Below, piece by piece: positions 1-12,210 of a DNA stretch of 64,000 nucleotides. Origin of the DNA: Pyrus communis (taxonomy: Eukaryota; Streptophyta; Magnoliopsida; Rosales; Rosaceae); the NCBI RefSeq assembly GCF_963583255.1, contig NC_084811.1:19114088-19178087 (forward strand), in the 5' to 3' direction. Positions within the stretch are counted from its first letter, which is position 1. The number at the start of each line of letters is the position of its first letter. A model generated the notes under the pieces. It was not told the DNA's origin. It ran no database searches and was given only the letters and a program-made list of their open reading frames with translations. The position numbers were made by a program, and so were the translations under genes.

Positions 1-1628
1 AGTTAGGGGTTCTTTCTCCACACATGACAAGTATGCAAATGACTCGATTTCCAGTTATTCCTTCATAGAATTATGAATGACAATGCCCCAAATTAACCGT
101 GACATCACTAGTTAATTCTCAAGTTTTCCTTGTGTTATTGAATTGGATGACATCATACGACAACCCAAAGCATTCTTCAAAAGTTCCTTACATGACATCA
201 TAATAAAGATACAATCAAAGATCATTACGTTCAATGAAAACTATAAGCATTAACAAAGCACTTGTGACTATGACATCATGACACTTATGCTAGGAATTGA
301 ACTTAACGCGATTGTGACTAGCAATCTTCACTACTTGTGCATATAAGTGTGTGACAATTATGTGAAACAAACTTATATTCTAGCATCATATTCATGCAAG
401 CCAATTAAGTGTCGACCCTTAATTAACAAACACAAATACGTTATTACTCGCACAGTTAAGCCAATTGCATTCACGATTCAAGAACTCATAACTGGAATTT
501 ATCAAATCAACTTGCACACATAGTTATGGCTTCGAAATCACCCCTAACCAATAGGGGTTTAGCCACTCATGTTCATAGCAAAATGAAAGGAAAATAAATT
601 AAACATTGAAATCATAAAACGAATTACACCTAGAATGCACCAACGACGAAGCTTGAGCATCCAAGAGTCCTTCCTTCTTTCTCCTTGCTACGGCACAAAG
701 GTGGATGGGATGGTTGGGATGTGTTTTAGGATCAGGGATTATGGAATTGGATGGAGGATAGGCACGGCAAGGTGTAGTGTTTGGTTGGAATTGTGTTTCT
801 AGGATTTTAGGATGTGGAGAGTGGTGTGGCTAGATGAATGGACGAAAATTGGGTGAATGAGTGATTCCCCTAGTGCCTTGCTGCAAACCCTTATTTATAG
901 GGCTAGGAAAGGTTTTGAAACACTTAAAGGATATATGTGTGTAGCTTGGACAAGGTAGGACGGCTAGTGACAAGCTAAGAAGGCTAGGAGACAAGGTAGG
1001 ACGGCTAGGAGACAAGCTAGGACGGCTAGTGACAAGCTAGGACGGCTAGTGACAAGCTAGGACGACTAGGAGACAAGCTAGGACGGCTAGTGACAAGCTA
1101 GGACGGCTAGGAGACAAGCTAGGACGGCTAGGAGACAAGCTAGGACGGCTAGTGACAAGCTAGGACGGCTAGGAGACAAGCTAGGACGGCTAGGAGACAA
1201 GCTAGGACGGCTAGTGACAAGCTAGGACGGCTAGTGACAAGCTAGGACGGCTAGGAGACAAGCTAGGACGGCTAGGAGACAAGCTAGGACGGCTAGTGAC
1301 AAGCTAGGACGGCTTGTTCTTCCAATACAGAAATTAGGCACCATGTGTGAATAGATAAAGCCTTCTAGAAATAAGGTTTTTAGGCCCCCTTGCAGCTCCC
1401 TAACTGAATTCAAGCCTTCAAATTCGTCCATCCTCATGCCTCCATGCTTGCACTATCCAATCTTGGCCCAAAAATGCTCTAGAATGCTCCAAATTGCTTC
1501 TTTTTGCATACTTTGACACTAAAACCTGAAATTGCACGAAAATGACTTTAAACACTAAACTAACTAAGGAAAAACAACATAAATGCATGAGAACAAGCCA
1601 ATTAAGTCACATAAAAATGCTCCTATCA
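1..1628 (-). repeat. 3' LTR of the Athila-type element, truncated by the window edge
   Basis: This is identical to 9738-11365 apart from two substitutions. Its first 466 bp in plus coordinates lie outside the window. It ends in TATCA at 1628, next to the polypurine tract, as expected for the 3' LTR of a minus-strand element. Confidence 0.95.
955..1313 (-). repeat. Minisatellite in the Athila LTR (3' copy)
   Basis: About 17 tandem units alternate between a 20-bp form (containing CTAGTGACAAG) and a 21-bp form (containing CTAGGAGACAAG), each with GGACGGCTAG. The array sits just upstream of the TATA-like box at 891-900 in the element's own orientation. A copy occurs in the other LTR. Confidence 0.95.
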
Positions 1629-1643
1629 AATTCCCCCACACTT
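1629..1643 (-). promoter_or_regulatory. Polypurine tract (plus-strand primer site)
   Basis: On the minus strand the bases directly before the 3' LTR read AAGTGTGGGGGAATT, a typical Athila polypurine tract abutting the LTR start TGATAGGAGC. Confidence 0.85.
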
Positions 1644-3586
1644 AGCTTTTGCTAGTCCTCGAGCAAAACAAAGAAATAAAACAAGACAAAACAAACAAAC
1701 ATAATCTAAACCTTCCAACGTTTGCCTCAGGGATTTCCAATGCACATGACATGTTAAAGATTATCATTCCCACAGATTTGAGTCAATTTAACACTTAAGC
1801 ACATGCTTAATCATAGTCACTACTTACTAGTTCACAATTAACCAATTAAAACAATGTTTTGAATGTAGTAACATGCCTTAGAGAATTCCCTCAATCCTTA
1901 ATAGATTTGCACTCTATTTTCACTCAGATTTTCTAACTACACACCCTATACTAGTTATATGTGAGAGAATTGATGTAGATATAAAAACGAATGCTCACAT
2001 ATATGTATCACAAAGAACGCAATTTCCGGACTTAATAGGCATGTTTAGATATGATCTCATGAATGGAATGCTACTACTTAGATGCGAGAACCAGTGACAC
2101 CATATGCTCATACCAAATTCAAACTCAACAAATTGAAACACATAACACTCAAGATAGAAGTTTAAGGGTTGCAACGGGGCTTGGGGTATTGGTTAACAAA
2201 GAAAGGATAGGGAAAACAAACGTTCTTCAAGCATTAGTAAGCAAAGTAATGAAGTTAAGACTTAGAATTCACTTAGTTTGCAGAAATTAACTTAAAAATA
2301 CAAGGGGAAGACTTTAAACAACTTCTTGGGGCCGAATTCAACTTTTTGGACCCTTTCTTCAACAAACAACACCTTGGAACTTTTTTTCTCATATTGTTCA
2401 ACTCTTTTCATACTTTATTTTTTTTTTTTTTTTTTTCACGAATTTTTCTTTTCTTTTCTTTCTACCCGTGCTTATGGCACATAATTCTCAAAATAAAAAC
2501 TTCCCCCACACTTGGTTTCTGTCATAAAGGAATTCCATTTGAATCATGCTTACTATACTTTAAGAACGAGGGTATGGATAGTCCTAATCTAGGCTAGGTG
2601 AGGGTAATGTGGGTTAACAAAGAAAAGGCTAAACAAGGCTCAATGGGGTTAACACCTAAACATATAATGGAGTAGGGCACACGGCTTTTTGGCTAAAGTG
2701 GTGGTCACTACACAACTTCATCTTGAATATGTGTTATGCTAATCAATACCATGCTTTGAATGAAATGGGCATGACTTCTAGTGTTTGGAACTAAATGATG
2801 AAACGCCTTCTAAGTAGCAACCAAGCAAAGAATAATGAGATCATGCAACGATTTTAGAAAACAAAGAATGCACAGATTTGAACTCTCCAAATAAACGTTT
2901 AGGTTCAAGTCTCACAAGGTTGTAGCGTTAATTTGAGTTCCTTCCTTCAAGCATGTTACAAAAACTGATTTTTTATTTTTATTTTTATTTTTATTTTTTA
3001 TGATTGCATGTGAATTCATAAGTTATAACCACAACCAAGCATAAACATAGAGTAAATCAAACTTTCATCCATGTTAATCACTCTCTTTAACAGCCATGTA
3101 TTTAAAAACCAAATCCTCATCATTGTGTTGGAAGGTACCCTAAGACACAAACAAACACACAAAAACAACTCTTTTTTGGGTTTTTTAAAACAAATTTTTC
3201 AAATTTTTCTTTGATTTTCGGATTTTTACTTCAAAACATACTAAAACACACCAAAACTGCTTAAAAACACTTAAAAACAGCAAGGAACAAGTTTTGAAAT
3301 AATGGGTGATAAAATCCCACGAATTTGAATGAAAAACACTTAGTTACCCCCCCACACTTAAATCAAACATTGTCCTCAATGTTTTAAGCATAGAATCACA
3401 CAAAGAAACACACAAACAGCAAGTAAAACAACTAAATAGGCAGATTAGAAGGAATCAACAAAGAGAAGGGTTTAGGAACGCAAATCTGGAATTGGAGTGC
3501 TTTCTAGGTCTTCCTTTGTTGAATGGCATGGGTTGCCTCCCAAGTAGCGCTTTCTTTAACGTCTTGCAGCCGGACGAAGAACACGT
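1629..3586 (-). other. Athila 3' untranslated internal region
   Basis: This is about 2 kb between the end of pol and the 3' LTR. Many Athila elements carry an envelope-like frame here; no long minus-strand reading frame is seen, so that gene is absent or fully decayed. Two extra polypurine-like tracts (2501-2513 and 3346-3360 on plus, C-rich) resemble the tract at the LTR border. Poly-T and TTTTTA runs occur near 2410-2435 and 2970-3000. Confidence 0.7.
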
Positions 3587-6500
3587 TCAGGCACCATTGG
3601 TGCCCACGGCATGGAGTGAGATCTCCTCCACAACCTGCCCCATGGCATTCTCATAGTATGGCTTCAATCTATGTCCGTTGACCTTGAATTCCACCCCATT
3701 CCTTAAGCTTTGGACTTGAACTGCACCATGTGGGAAAACATTAGTAACAACAAAAGGTCCAATCCATTTAGAACGTAACTTTCCGGGAAATAAACGTAAA
3801 CGAGAATTAAAAAGTAAAACTTTCTGCCCAATTGTGAAGGTTTTGCCCCTAATCATCTTGTCATGAAACGCCTTCGTCTTTTCCTTGTAAATGCGGGCAT
3901 TCTCGTAGGCTTCATTCCTTAGTTCCTCAAGCTCATTCAATTGGAGCTTCCGATGCATTCCAGCAGCATCTAAGTCCAAATTGAACGTTTTGATGGCCCA
4001 ATGTGCCTTATGCTCTAGCTCCACGGGTAAGTGACAAGGTTTTCCATAAACTAGCCGAAATGGAGACATCCCTAGGGGTGTTTTGTAGGCAGTGCGATAT
4101 GCCCATAGTGCATCGTCTAAACGCATGCTCCAATCCTTCCGGTTAGGCCCCACGGTCTTCTCCAAGATTTGCTTGACCTCTCTATTTGATACTTCGGCTT
4201 GGCCACTTGTTTGTGGGTGATAAGGTGTTGAAACCTTATGCTTGACATTGTACTTCTTGAAGAGTGCCTCAATGGTCCTATTGCAGAAATGTGAACCTCC
4301 ATCACTTATAAATACCCGCGGCATCCCAAATCTAGAGAAAATGTTAGTCTTGATGAAATCTGAAACCACTCTAGAATCGTTAGTACGGGTAGCTTTTGCT
4401 TCTACCCATTTAGAAACATAATCAACCGCAAGCAAAATATAAGTGAAACCAAATGAAGAAGGAAAAGGACCCATGAAATCAATACCCCAAACATCAAAGA
4501 TTTCAACATTGAAGATGGGTGTTTGCGGCATTTGGTCTTTTGCACCAATAGAACCTGTTCTTTGACATCTATCACATGTTAAGCAAAACATTCTAGCATC
4601 TTTGAACAATGTAGGCCAATAAAAACCAGATTCTAACACTTTACGAGCTGTCCTTTGGGTACCAAAATGGCCTCCACATGCATAAGAATGACAAAATGCT
4701 AGAATTGAGTTAAAATCAGAAGTTGGCACACATCTTCTAATAATCTGATCTGGGCAATATTTCCATAGATATGGATCATCCCACACATAAAATCTTGCAT
4801 CATGTATCAATTTATCACGTTGGACCTTGCTTAGGGTGTTAGGAACTTGCTTAGTCACCAAGAAATTGACCAAATCGGCATACCAAGGGGTACTTACCTC
4901 AATGGACAGAAGTTGTTCATCCGGAAACATCTCAGAAATGGGGAGGGACTCTTCTTCACGCACCAATCTACTCAAGTGGTCAGCCACCACGTTTTCACAA
5001 CCTTTCTTGTCCCTAATTTCAATATCGAACTCTTGAAGTAGGAGCATCCAACGAATGAGCCTTGGTTTGGCCTCCTTTTTGGTGAAAAGATACTTCAAGG
5101 CTGCATGGTCAGTGAAAACAATTACTTTAGTGCTAATAAGATATGATCTAAACTTATCTAAAGAAAATACAACCGCCAAGAGTTCTTTTTCGGTTGTAGA
5201 ATAATTCAATTGAGCATCATTTAAAGTGCGGGAAGCATAATAAATAACATGTGACTGTTTATTTTTCCTTTGACCCAAAACAGCCCCAAGTGCATAATCC
5301 GAGGCATCACACATCAATTCAAATGGAATGGACCAATCCGGGGGAGTTATGATGGGTGCCGTGGTTAGGAGCTCTTTGAGATGCTTGAATGACTTCTCGC
5401 ATGCCTCGTTGAACTCAAAAGACACATCTTTTTGGAGGAGGCGGCATAGGGGTTGTGCAATCTTGGAAAAGTCCTTGATAAATCGTCTATAGAATCCTGC
5501 ATGACCAAGAAAAGAACGAACCTCTCTAACCGAAGTAGGAGAGGGTAAGTAGCGTACAAGATCTACTTTAGACTTATCAACTTCAATTCCTTTTTCAGAG
5601 ATTATATGACCCAAAACAATACCTTGTTTAACCATAAAATGGCATTTTTCCCAATTTAAAACAAGGTTTGTTTCAACACAACGTTTCAAGATTAACGTGA
5701 GATTATCCAAGCATTTATCAAAAGAATCACCAAAAACACTAAAGTCATCCATGAATATTTCAATAATCCTTTCAACATAATCAGAAAATATGCTTACCAT
5801 ACACCTTTGAAACGTGGCAGGGGCATTGCACAAACCAAATGGCATGCGTCGATATGCAAATGTTCCAAAGGGACAAGTAAAAGTGGTCTTTTCTTGATCA
5901 TCCGGGGCAATGACAATTTGATTATAACCTGAATATCCATCAAGAAAGCAATAAAAAGAATGACCCGCTAACCTTTCCAACATTTGATCTAGGAACGGCA
6001 ATGGGAAGTGGTCCTTCCTTGTGGTGGCATTTATCTTCCTATAATCGATGCATACACGCCAACCGGTTTGGATTCTCATGGGTACAAGCTCATTCTCGGC
6101 ATTCTCCACAACCGTCACTCCGGATTTCTTAGGCACACATTGGATAGGTGAAACCCAACGACTATCGGAGATAGGATAAATGACTCCACAATCAAGAAGT
6201 TTGATTATCTCTTTTTTCACAACTTCCATCATTGGAGGGTTAAGACGGCGTTGAGCCTCTCTAGTTGGTTTGGTCCCCTCCTCAAGAAATATGTGATGCA
6301 TACAAGTTGTGGGGCTTATACCTTTGATATCGGCCAATGTCCATCCTAGGGCAGATTTGTACTCCTTCAACACATGCATGAGTTTTTCCTCCTCTTGTGC
6401 CGTGAGGGATGATGATATGATGGCAGGCAGTGTCTCATTTTTTCCCAAGAAAATGTACTTCAAATGGCTTGGCAAAGGTTTGAGTTCAAGGATAGGTGCC

Positions 6501-9130
6501 TGAATTATGGATGGAAGCAACTTGTTAGTCGAAATGGGAATGGACTCTTTGTTAGGAAACTTACCATCATGTATTGGTGATGACTCAAGGGCAGCAACTA
6601 CTTCAAGAAAATCCTCACTAGGAGGCACGGCATAGGATAGTGTATTTGTGCCGTGGGGTTGCATGGATGTTGCTCCCTTGGTTTTGACTTCTACACCACT
6701 TGTAATGACTTTTTCAAGCATATCATCATTCAAATCTTCAAGGTATCCCTGCGCCAAAGAGTCAACAGTATCAATAGAGAAACATGAATGATCTTCACTA
6801 GGATACTTAATAGAATCGGAAAGATTGAAATTAACAACTTCCCCATCAAATTCCATGGACAAAGTTCCATTAAACACGTCAATCTTAGTCTGGGCCGTTT
6901 TCATGAATGGCCTTCCAAGTAGAATGGGCAGCGAGGTTGCATGATCCGATTCATCCATCTCAAGGACATAGAAATCCGCCGGAAAGATCAAATGATTAAC
7001 CTGCACCAAAACATCTTCCAAAACTCCCTTTGGATAGGCATTAGATCTATCGGCCAATTGTATGATAACACCATCCTTTTTCAATGCTCCTAGGTTCATA
7101 GATGCATATATGGAATATGGCATAACATTTATAGAAGCACCTAAGTCAAGCATGGCAGATTCAAATCTAGTGTTACCTATGACACAAGGAATGGTGAAAC
7201 TACCCGGATCTTTGCATTTGGGAGGTAGTTTGCGTTGCAAGATGGCGGACACATTCTCACCTACTTTTACCACTTCCTTGGTCGACATCCTCTTCCTAGT
7301 GGTGCACAACTCCTTCAAAAACTTGGCGTATCTAGGGACTTGCTTGATTGCATCCAACAAGGGTATGTTCACTTGAACTTTCCTAAATGTCTCAAGGATG
7401 TCCTTTTCAGCTTCTTCCTTCCTTGTTTGCATAAACCTACTAGGAAAAGGAGCATTCGAAGGAAAAGCATTAGTAGAAACTGAATTTGACACATTCTTAC
7501 CCTTTTTGGCCGAATTAGACAGTTTTGGGGCACTAGGAACTTGCGGCAAAGACTCTCCCACCTTTGCCGTGGGTTTGCTTGATTCTTCCTCTTCAATTTG
7601 CAAGTTTTCATCACCTTTGGGACCTGATTGTGATGGTGTAGGATCTGCCCCAATCTCTTCTCCACTTCTCAAGGTTATGGCCTTTGCACTTTCGAAGCTT
7701 CCCTTTGGATTTGGAACGGTGGAACTAGGGAGCTTTCCTTGTTCACGAAACTGCCCCATAAACTCGGCAATTTGCCCCATTTGTTTCTCCAATTGATCCA
7801 CCCTTTTGTCTTGGTTTTGCATAGCCTTAGCTTGATCGTCCTGCCCATTAGACAACTTAGTTAGTATCTTAAGAAGTGCATCATTGTCAAGGGACGTACC
7901 TGAGGCACTTGGGCCGGATTGGGCTTGATTTTGGGGTGGGCCGTAGATTTTGGGAAAGAACCCAGGGGGTTGTTGCCTAAAGCCTCCTTGGTTTTGAGAT
8001 TGTTGGGGCTCCCTCCATTTGAAATTTGGGTGGTCTCTCCAACCGGGATTATATGTGTTGGAATAAGGATCGTTCCTTGGTTGGTTTTGGCCTTGAAACC
8101 TAATTGCATTGGCGCTTTCCCATCCACCATTTTCAATCAACTGTGGACATTTTTCAGAGGCATGTCCATGCATAGAACATACGCCACATACAATTGGTCC
8201 TTGCATCTTCATGCCCTCGGCCAACTGAGACACAATAGAAGTAAGATTAGCCAATTGTGAATTAATGTCAGAAGTAGAACTTACCTCATGAACATGTTGC
8301 CGTGGGGGTCCTCTTTGGCCTACACCTTCGTATTGTTGATCGTTCAACGCTCGATTAGAAATCAAGGTCTTGGCAGCCATAGGTGTTTTGTCCACTAATG
8401 CTCCACCTGCCGAGGCATCGAGCATTTGACGTTCTAATGGTAGGAGGCCCTCGTAGAAGTATTGCAAAAGTAGCTCCTCCTTCATCTGATGTTGTGGACA
8501 AGAAGCAACAAGTGATTTAAAACGTTCATAGTATGCAGGAAAAGACTCACCTTCATCTTGTTGAATTCCACTTATTTTTTTACGAAGAAGAATGATGCGA
8601 GAAGTTGGGAAAAACTTCTCCAAAAACGCTCTTTTCATACTCTCCCATGAAGTGACAGTGCCAGGAGCCAACTCGTATAACCAATCCTTAGCTTTATCCA
8701 TTAAAGAGAACGGAAAAGCTTTCATCTTCAAAATACTTCCGTCAACATTGACGGGAGTCATGCTTGAACAAACTACTTCAAACTCTTTAAGATGCTTGTT
8801 TGGATCTTCCATGGAAAGCCCATGGTATTTAGGAATGTGGTGCAACAAGCTTGACTTCAACTCGAATTCATCGGTCTTGCCTTGGGCAGCCGCGGGGTAT
8901 TGAATGCATAATGGTGCGGCATTGGCCAACCCTGAGGCCGAAAGCTCTTTAATGGTCCGATTGTCAGCTGCCATAACTTCTTCTTCCACTTCTTCAAACT
9001 CAGATTCGGCCTCTGAACTTGAACTAGGTTCACTATGTTTGGGATGCCTCCTCTTTCTTCTCAAATCACGTTCAAAATCGTCGTTAAAGTCTAAGATATG
9101 TGCATGCACAGTTTGAGAACTCCGCGTCAT
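3587..9130 (-). CDS. Athila-type gag-pol polyprotein (1847 aa)
   Basis: This single frame encodes the element's capsid and replication enzymes. Domains in order, with approximate residues: retrotransposon gag domain at 90-230; CCHC zinc knuckle (CX2CX4HX4C, starting CGVC) near 313; aspartic protease with DLGAS near 660; reverse transcriptase with FMDD near 1127; RNase H starting at CDASDYALG near 1273; integrase zinc finger (HFGTQ...CLTCDRC) at about 1480-1525. The integrase catalytic residues follow, as D in GIDFMG (about 1550), D in ISDGG (about 1610) and E in [10 protein letters not shown] (about 1643). The ATG at 9130 follows a leader of about 120 bp after the primer-binding site. No internal stop is present and no envelope-like frame follows. 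Family membership is clear from domain order, the tRNA-Asp primer site and the LTR structure. Expression or activity cannot be judged from sequence. Confidence 0.94.
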   Translation of the reverse strand: MTRSSQTVHAHILDFNDDFERDLRRKRRHPKHSEPSSSSEAESEFEEVEEEVMAADNRTIKELSASGLANAAPLCIQYPAAAQGKTDEFELKSSLLHHIPKYHGLSMEDPNKHLKEFEVVCSSMTPVNVDGSILKMKAFPFSLMDKAKDWLYELAPGTVTSWESMKRAFLEKFFPTSRIILLRKKISGIQQDEGESFPAYYERFKSLVASCPQHQMKEELLLQYFYEGLLPLERQMLDASAGGALVDKTPMAAKTLISNRALNDQQYEGVGQRGPPRQHVHEVSSTSDINSQLANLTSIVSQLAEGMKMQGPIVCGVCSMHGHASEKCPQLIENGGWESANAIRFQGQNQPRNDPYSNTYNPGWRDHPNFKWREPQQSQNQGGFRQQPPGFFPKIYGPPQNQAQSGPSASGTSLDNDALLKILTKLSNGQDDQAKAMQNQDKRVDQLEKQMGQIAEFMGQFREQGKLPSSTVPNPKGSFESAKAITLRSGEEIGADPTPSQSGPKGDENLQIEEEESSKPTAKVGESLPQVPSAPKLSNSAKKGKNVSNSVSTNAFPSNAPFPSRFMQTRKEEAEKDILETFRKVQVNIPLLDAIKQVPRYAKFLKELCTTRKRMSTKEVVKVGENVSAILQRKLPPKCKDPGSFTIPCVIGNTRFESAMLDLGASINVMPYSIYASMNLGALKKDGVIIQLADRSNAYPKGVLEDVLVQVNHLIFPADFYVLEMDESDHATSLPILLGRPFMKTAQTKIDVFNGTLSMEFDGEVVNFNLSDSIKYPSEDHSCFSIDTVDSLAQGYLEDLNDDMLEKVITSGVEVKTKGATSMQPHGTNTLSYAVPPSEDFLEVVAALESSPIHDGKFPNKESIPISTNKLLPSIIQAPILELKPLPSHLKYIFLGKNETLPAIISSSLTAQEEEKLMHVLKEYKSALGWTLADIKGISPTTCMHHIFLEEGTKPTREAQRRLNPPMMEVVKKEIIKLLDCGVIYPISDSRWVSPIQCVPKKSGVTVVENAENELVPMRIQTGWRVCIDYRKINATTRKDHFPLPFLDQMLERLAGHSFYCFLDGYSGYNQIVIAPDDQEKTTFTCPFGTFAYRRMPFGLCNAPATFQRCMVSIFSDYVERIIEIFMDDFSVFGDSFDKCLDNLTLILKRCVETNLVLNWEKCHFMVKQGIVLGHIISEKGIEVDKSKVDLVRYLPSPTSVREVRSFLGHAGFYRRFIKDFSKIAQPLCRLLQKDVSFEFNEACEKSFKHLKELLTTAPIITPPDWSIPFELMCDASDYALGAVLGQRKNKQSHVIYYASRTLNDAQLNYSTTEKELLAVVFSLDKFRSYLISTKVIVFTDHAALKYLFTKKEAKPRLIRWMLLLQEFDIEIRDKKGCENVVADHLSRLVREEESLPISEMFPDEQLLSIEVSTPWYADLVNFLVTKQVPNTLSKVQRDKLIHDARFYVWDDPYLWKYCPDQIIRRCVPTSDFNSILAFCHSYACGGHFGTQRTARKVLESGFYWPTLFKDARMFCLTCDRCQRTGSIGAKDQMPQTPIFNVEIFDVWGIDFMGPFPSSFGFTYILLAVDYVSKWVEAKATRTNDSRVVSDFIKTNIFSRFGMPRVFISDGGSHFCNRTIEALFKKYNVKHKVSTPYHPQTSGQAEVSNREVKQILEKTVGPNRKDWSMRLDDALWAYRTAYKTPLGMSPFRLVYGKPCHLPVELEHKAHWAIKTFNLDLDAAGMHRKLQLNELEELRNEAYENARIYKEKTKAFHDKMIRGKTFTIGQKVLLFNSRLRLFPGKLRSKWIGPFVVTNVFPHGAVQVQSLRNGVEFKVNGHRLKPYYENAMGQVVEEISLHAVGTNGA

Positions 9131-9247
9131 GCACTAGTACCTAAAAAAAAACAAGAAACAAAAATAGGTCAGAAACTAAAACAAAATCAGAAACAAAGTG
9201 AAATAAATGAAACAAAAACAATCCAAGGGATTTAGCAAAGTTGCTAA

Positions 9248-9265
9248 TCCCCGGCAACGGCGCCA
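9248..9265 (-). promoter_or_regulatory. Primer-binding site, tRNA-Asp type
   Basis: The minus strand reads TGGCGCCGTTGCCGGGGA six bases downstream of the LTR end. This is complementary to the 3' end of plant tRNA-Asp, the usual primer of Athila elements. Confidence 0.88.
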
Positions 9266-10627
9266 AAAATTTGATGCAAAATATATTAAGCACACAAATT
9301 AAACCCTCTTCTGACAATTGTAGCAAAGTATGTAAGTAGGGATCGTTCAAAACCGGGGATTAGGAGGGATTGCTAAACTCTTGAAAACTGACCTAAGAAG
9401 TCCAAAACAAAGTTAAAAACACTAATTTGGACTCAAAGAATGAAAAACCAAAGTTAAAACACTAAAACAAAACAAAAACTCAAAACAGCAACTAGAAGAC
9501 TCAAAACTGCCTAAAAACCACTTTCTGGGCAGTTTTGAGCACCTACACTAACTTGGACGAAATTGGTTGAAAACATGACTCAAAACACTTAAAAACATGA
9601 ACCAAAACAATTTCTAACTAAATTGAGACTTCAAAGTAAAGGGGGATTTGATTTGGACGAAATTAAAGTTGAGAAAACAGATTGCAAAGTAAAACTGATC
9701 TTGAAACGTTTTTGGGGTTTTTAATGGATGATGGACTAGTTAGGGGTTCTTTCTCCACACATGACAAGTATGCAAATGACTCGATTTCCAGTTATTCCTT
9801 CATAGAATTATGAATGACAATGCCCCAAATTAACCGTGACATCACTAGTTAATTCTCAAGTTTTCCTTGTGTTATTGAATTGGATGACATCATACGACAA
9901 CCCAAAGCATTCTTCAAAAGTTCCTTACATGACATCATAATAAAGATACAATCAAAGATCATTACGTTCAATGAAAACTATAAGCATTAACAAAGCACTT
10001 GTGACTATGACATCATGACACTTATGCTAGGAATTGAACTTAACGCGATTGTGACTAGCAATCTTCACTACTTGTGCATATAAGTGTGTGACAATTATGT
10101 GAAACAAACTTATATTCTAGCATCATATTCATGCAAGCCAATTAAGTGTCGACCCCTAATTAACAAACACAAATACGTTATTACTCGCACAGTTAAGCCA
10201 ATTGCATTCACGATTCAAGAACTCATAACTGGAATTTATCAAATCAACTTGCACACATAGTTATGGCTTCGAAATCACCCCTAACCAATAGGGGTTTAGC
10301 CACTCATGTTCATAGCAAAATGAAAGGAAAATAAATTAAACATTGAAATCATAAAACGAATTACACCTAGAATGCACCAACGACGAAGCTTGAGCATCCA
10401 AGAGTCCTTCCTTCTTTCTCCTTGCTACGGCACAAAGGTGGATGGGATGGTTGGGATGTGTTTTAGGATCAGGGATTATGGAATTGGATGGAGGATAGGC
10501 ACGGCAAGGTGTAGTGTTTGGTTGGAATTGTGTTTCTAGGATTTTAGGATGTGGAGAGTGGTGTGGCTAGATGAATGGACGAAAATTGGGTGAATGAGTG
10601 ATTCCCCTAGTGCCTTGCTGCAAACCC

Positions 10628-10637
10628 TTATTTATAG
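10628..10637 (-). promoter_or_regulatory. Putative TATA box of the Athila 5' LTR
   Basis: The minus strand reads CTATAAATAA about 55 bp downstream of the minisatellite array. It is the best TATA match in the LTR, so the array would lie in U3 immediately upstream of the core promoter. The same motif is at 891-900 in the other LTR. Confidence 0.6.
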
Positions 10638-10691
10638 GGCTAGGAAAGGTTTTGAAACACTTAAAGGATATATGTGTGTAGCTTGGACAAG

Positions 10692-11050
10692 GTAGGACGG
10701 CTAGTGACAAGCTAAGAAGGCTAGGAGACAAGGTAGGACGGCTAGGAGACAAGCTAGGACGGCTAGTGACAAGCTAGGACGGCTAGTGACAAGCTAGGAC
10801 GACTAGGAGACAAGCTAGGACGGCTAGTGACAAGCTAGGACGGCTAGGAGACAAGCTAGGACGGCTAGGAGACAAGCTAGGACGGCTAGTGACAAGCTAG
10901 GACGGCTAAGAGACAAGCTAGGACGGCTAGGAGACAAGCTAGGACGGCTAGTGACAAGCTAGGACGGCTAGTGACAAGCTAGGACGGCTAGGAGACAAGC
11001 TAGGACGGCTAGGAGACAAGCTAGGACGGCTAGTGACAAGCTAGGACGGC
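10692..11050 (-). repeat. Minisatellite in the Athila LTR (5' copy)
   Basis: It has the same array of about 17 units of 20/21 bp as the left LTR, with the same order of long and short units. One unit has CTAAGAGAC instead of CTAGGAGAC (10909). Confidence 0.95.
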
Positions 11051-11365
11051 TTGTTCTTCCAATACAGAAATTAGGCACCATGTGTGAATAGATAAAGCCT
11101 TCTAGAAATAAGGTTTTTAGGCCCCCTTGCAGCTCCCTAACTGAATTCAAGCCTTCAAATTCGTCCATCCTCATGCCTCCATGCTTGCACTATCCAATCT
11201 TGGCCCAAAAATGCTCTAGAATGCTCCAAATTGCTTCTTTTTGCATACTTTGACACTAAAACCTGAAATTGCACGAAAATGACTTTAAACACTAAACTAA
11301 CTAAGGAAAAACAACATAAATGCATGAGAACAAGCCAATTAAGTCACATAAAAATGCTCCTATCA

Positions 11366-11803
11366 TTCACCCCAAACTTTGAAACAAAACTGCTTTTCAA
11401 AGTTTACCAAACACCAAAAATTCTCATAGCTTTTTTTCATAGTAACTTTTTTTTTAATCACCTCAATCCCAAACTGCACCGCAAAGGTATGGAGAACTCA
11501 GGCCACATCGAACCGAAAGGGCTAAAGATAGCCCATCCAGAATTATGGCTCTACAAAAAAATTATTTTTAGTTAAACAGTGTAGGCCATACTCATATACC
11601 ATCTTCAACCTAATGGGCTAAACATAGCCCCTCAATATAGTTTTAAGTTTATACTTTAAATTTATTAGTTCATTTAATTAAACTACTTTTGAATGTTTAC
11701 AAATCTAGCTGTTAAATTTGAATCAATTATTGCAAATGAGGAGTTGGGCCAAAAAAGGGGCTACGAGGAAGCTAAATTTTGCTAGCATGATGCCCTGTTG
11801 CAA
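11366..11803. other. Intergenic DNA, no gene seen
   Basis: AT-rich sequence with short runs such as GGGCTAAAGATAGCCC and GGGCTAAACATAGCCC that look like decayed repeat termini. I see no coding frame with support. Confidence 0.5.
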
Positions 11804-12210
11804 TGATCCCTCAATAATTGGAGCAATGGTAACTCACCTAAAAATTCATGACTGTGAGTCCCTTAACTTATCAAAACGTGCAACTATGGTCATTTTTATC
11901 AACTCTGTCATAATTCCGTAAAAATGACTCATGTTAGAAGGGCTATTACTACAATTGGGTTAAAGTTGAGGGATCATTACTCCAATTAGATTAAAGTTGA
12001 GGGACAATTTCTTCAATTGGATTAAAGTTGAGGGACAGTCGCTACAATTTTTTTTCATTTGGTTTTTCTTATTTTTCCCCTTGACTGAAGTTCTAACGAA
12101 GTTGACAAAAAGGATTATAGATGCACATTTTGATGATGTAAGAGACCAATGGTTATGAATTTTTAATTGATGGACCATTGCTCTAATTGAGTTAAAGTTA
12201 ATAGACTATT
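11804..12210. mobile_element. Foldback (MITE-like) element with internal copies of its own arm
   Basis: The left arm (about 11804-11915) matches the reverse complement of the right arm (about 12085-12210) over roughly 100 bp with scattered mismatches; AGAGCAATGG aligns with GGAGCAATGG, and AAAAATTCAT is shared. Three tandem 31-bp units between the arms (11951-12050, TTAAAGTTGAGGGA) repeat the terminal sequence of the arm. No coding capacity is seen and the target-site duplication is not resolved. Confidence 0.7.

Larger units (their letters stand above)
1..11365 (-). mobile_element. Athila-type Ty3/gypsy LTR retrotransposon, nearly complete
   Basis: The order on the minus strand is LTR (9272-11365), tRNA-Asp-type primer-binding site, one gag-pol frame, a 2-kb untranslated stretch, polypurine tract, and LTR (1-1628, cut by the window edge). 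The left LTR matches the right one at a constant offset of 9737, with only two substitutions seen in 1628 bp (419 versus 10156, and 1172 versus 10909). The polyprotein has no stop or frameshift. This points to a recent and possibly still competent insertion. The base pairs after the right LTR are TTCAC; the matching target-site copy would lie left of the window. Confidence 0.93.
9272..11365 (-). repeat. 5' LTR of the Athila-type element (2094 bp)
   Basis: On the minus strand it starts TGATAGGAGC and ends TTTGCATCA. The right edge is fixed by loss of identity with the left LTR after TATCA. The left edge is set by the TG dinucleotide next to the primer-binding site. Confidence 0.92.

Noticed and set aside
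955..1313. CRISPR-like array of short repeats
   Set aside because: The units are directly tandem with no unique spacers, lie inside an LTR, and the genome is a plant.
1231..1437. Repetitive hydrophobic peptide (LAVLACLLAVLAC) encoded across the LTR array
   Set aside because: It is simply the minisatellite read in one frame; it occurs equally in both LTR copies and lies in untranslated LTR sequence.
7398..7796. Opposite-strand frame of 132 codons inside the Athila gag-pol
   Set aside because: It is the antisense shadow of a conserved coding region with no recognisable domain.
9248..9265. tRNA-Asp gene fragment
   Set aside because: Position next to the LTR identifies a primer-binding site.
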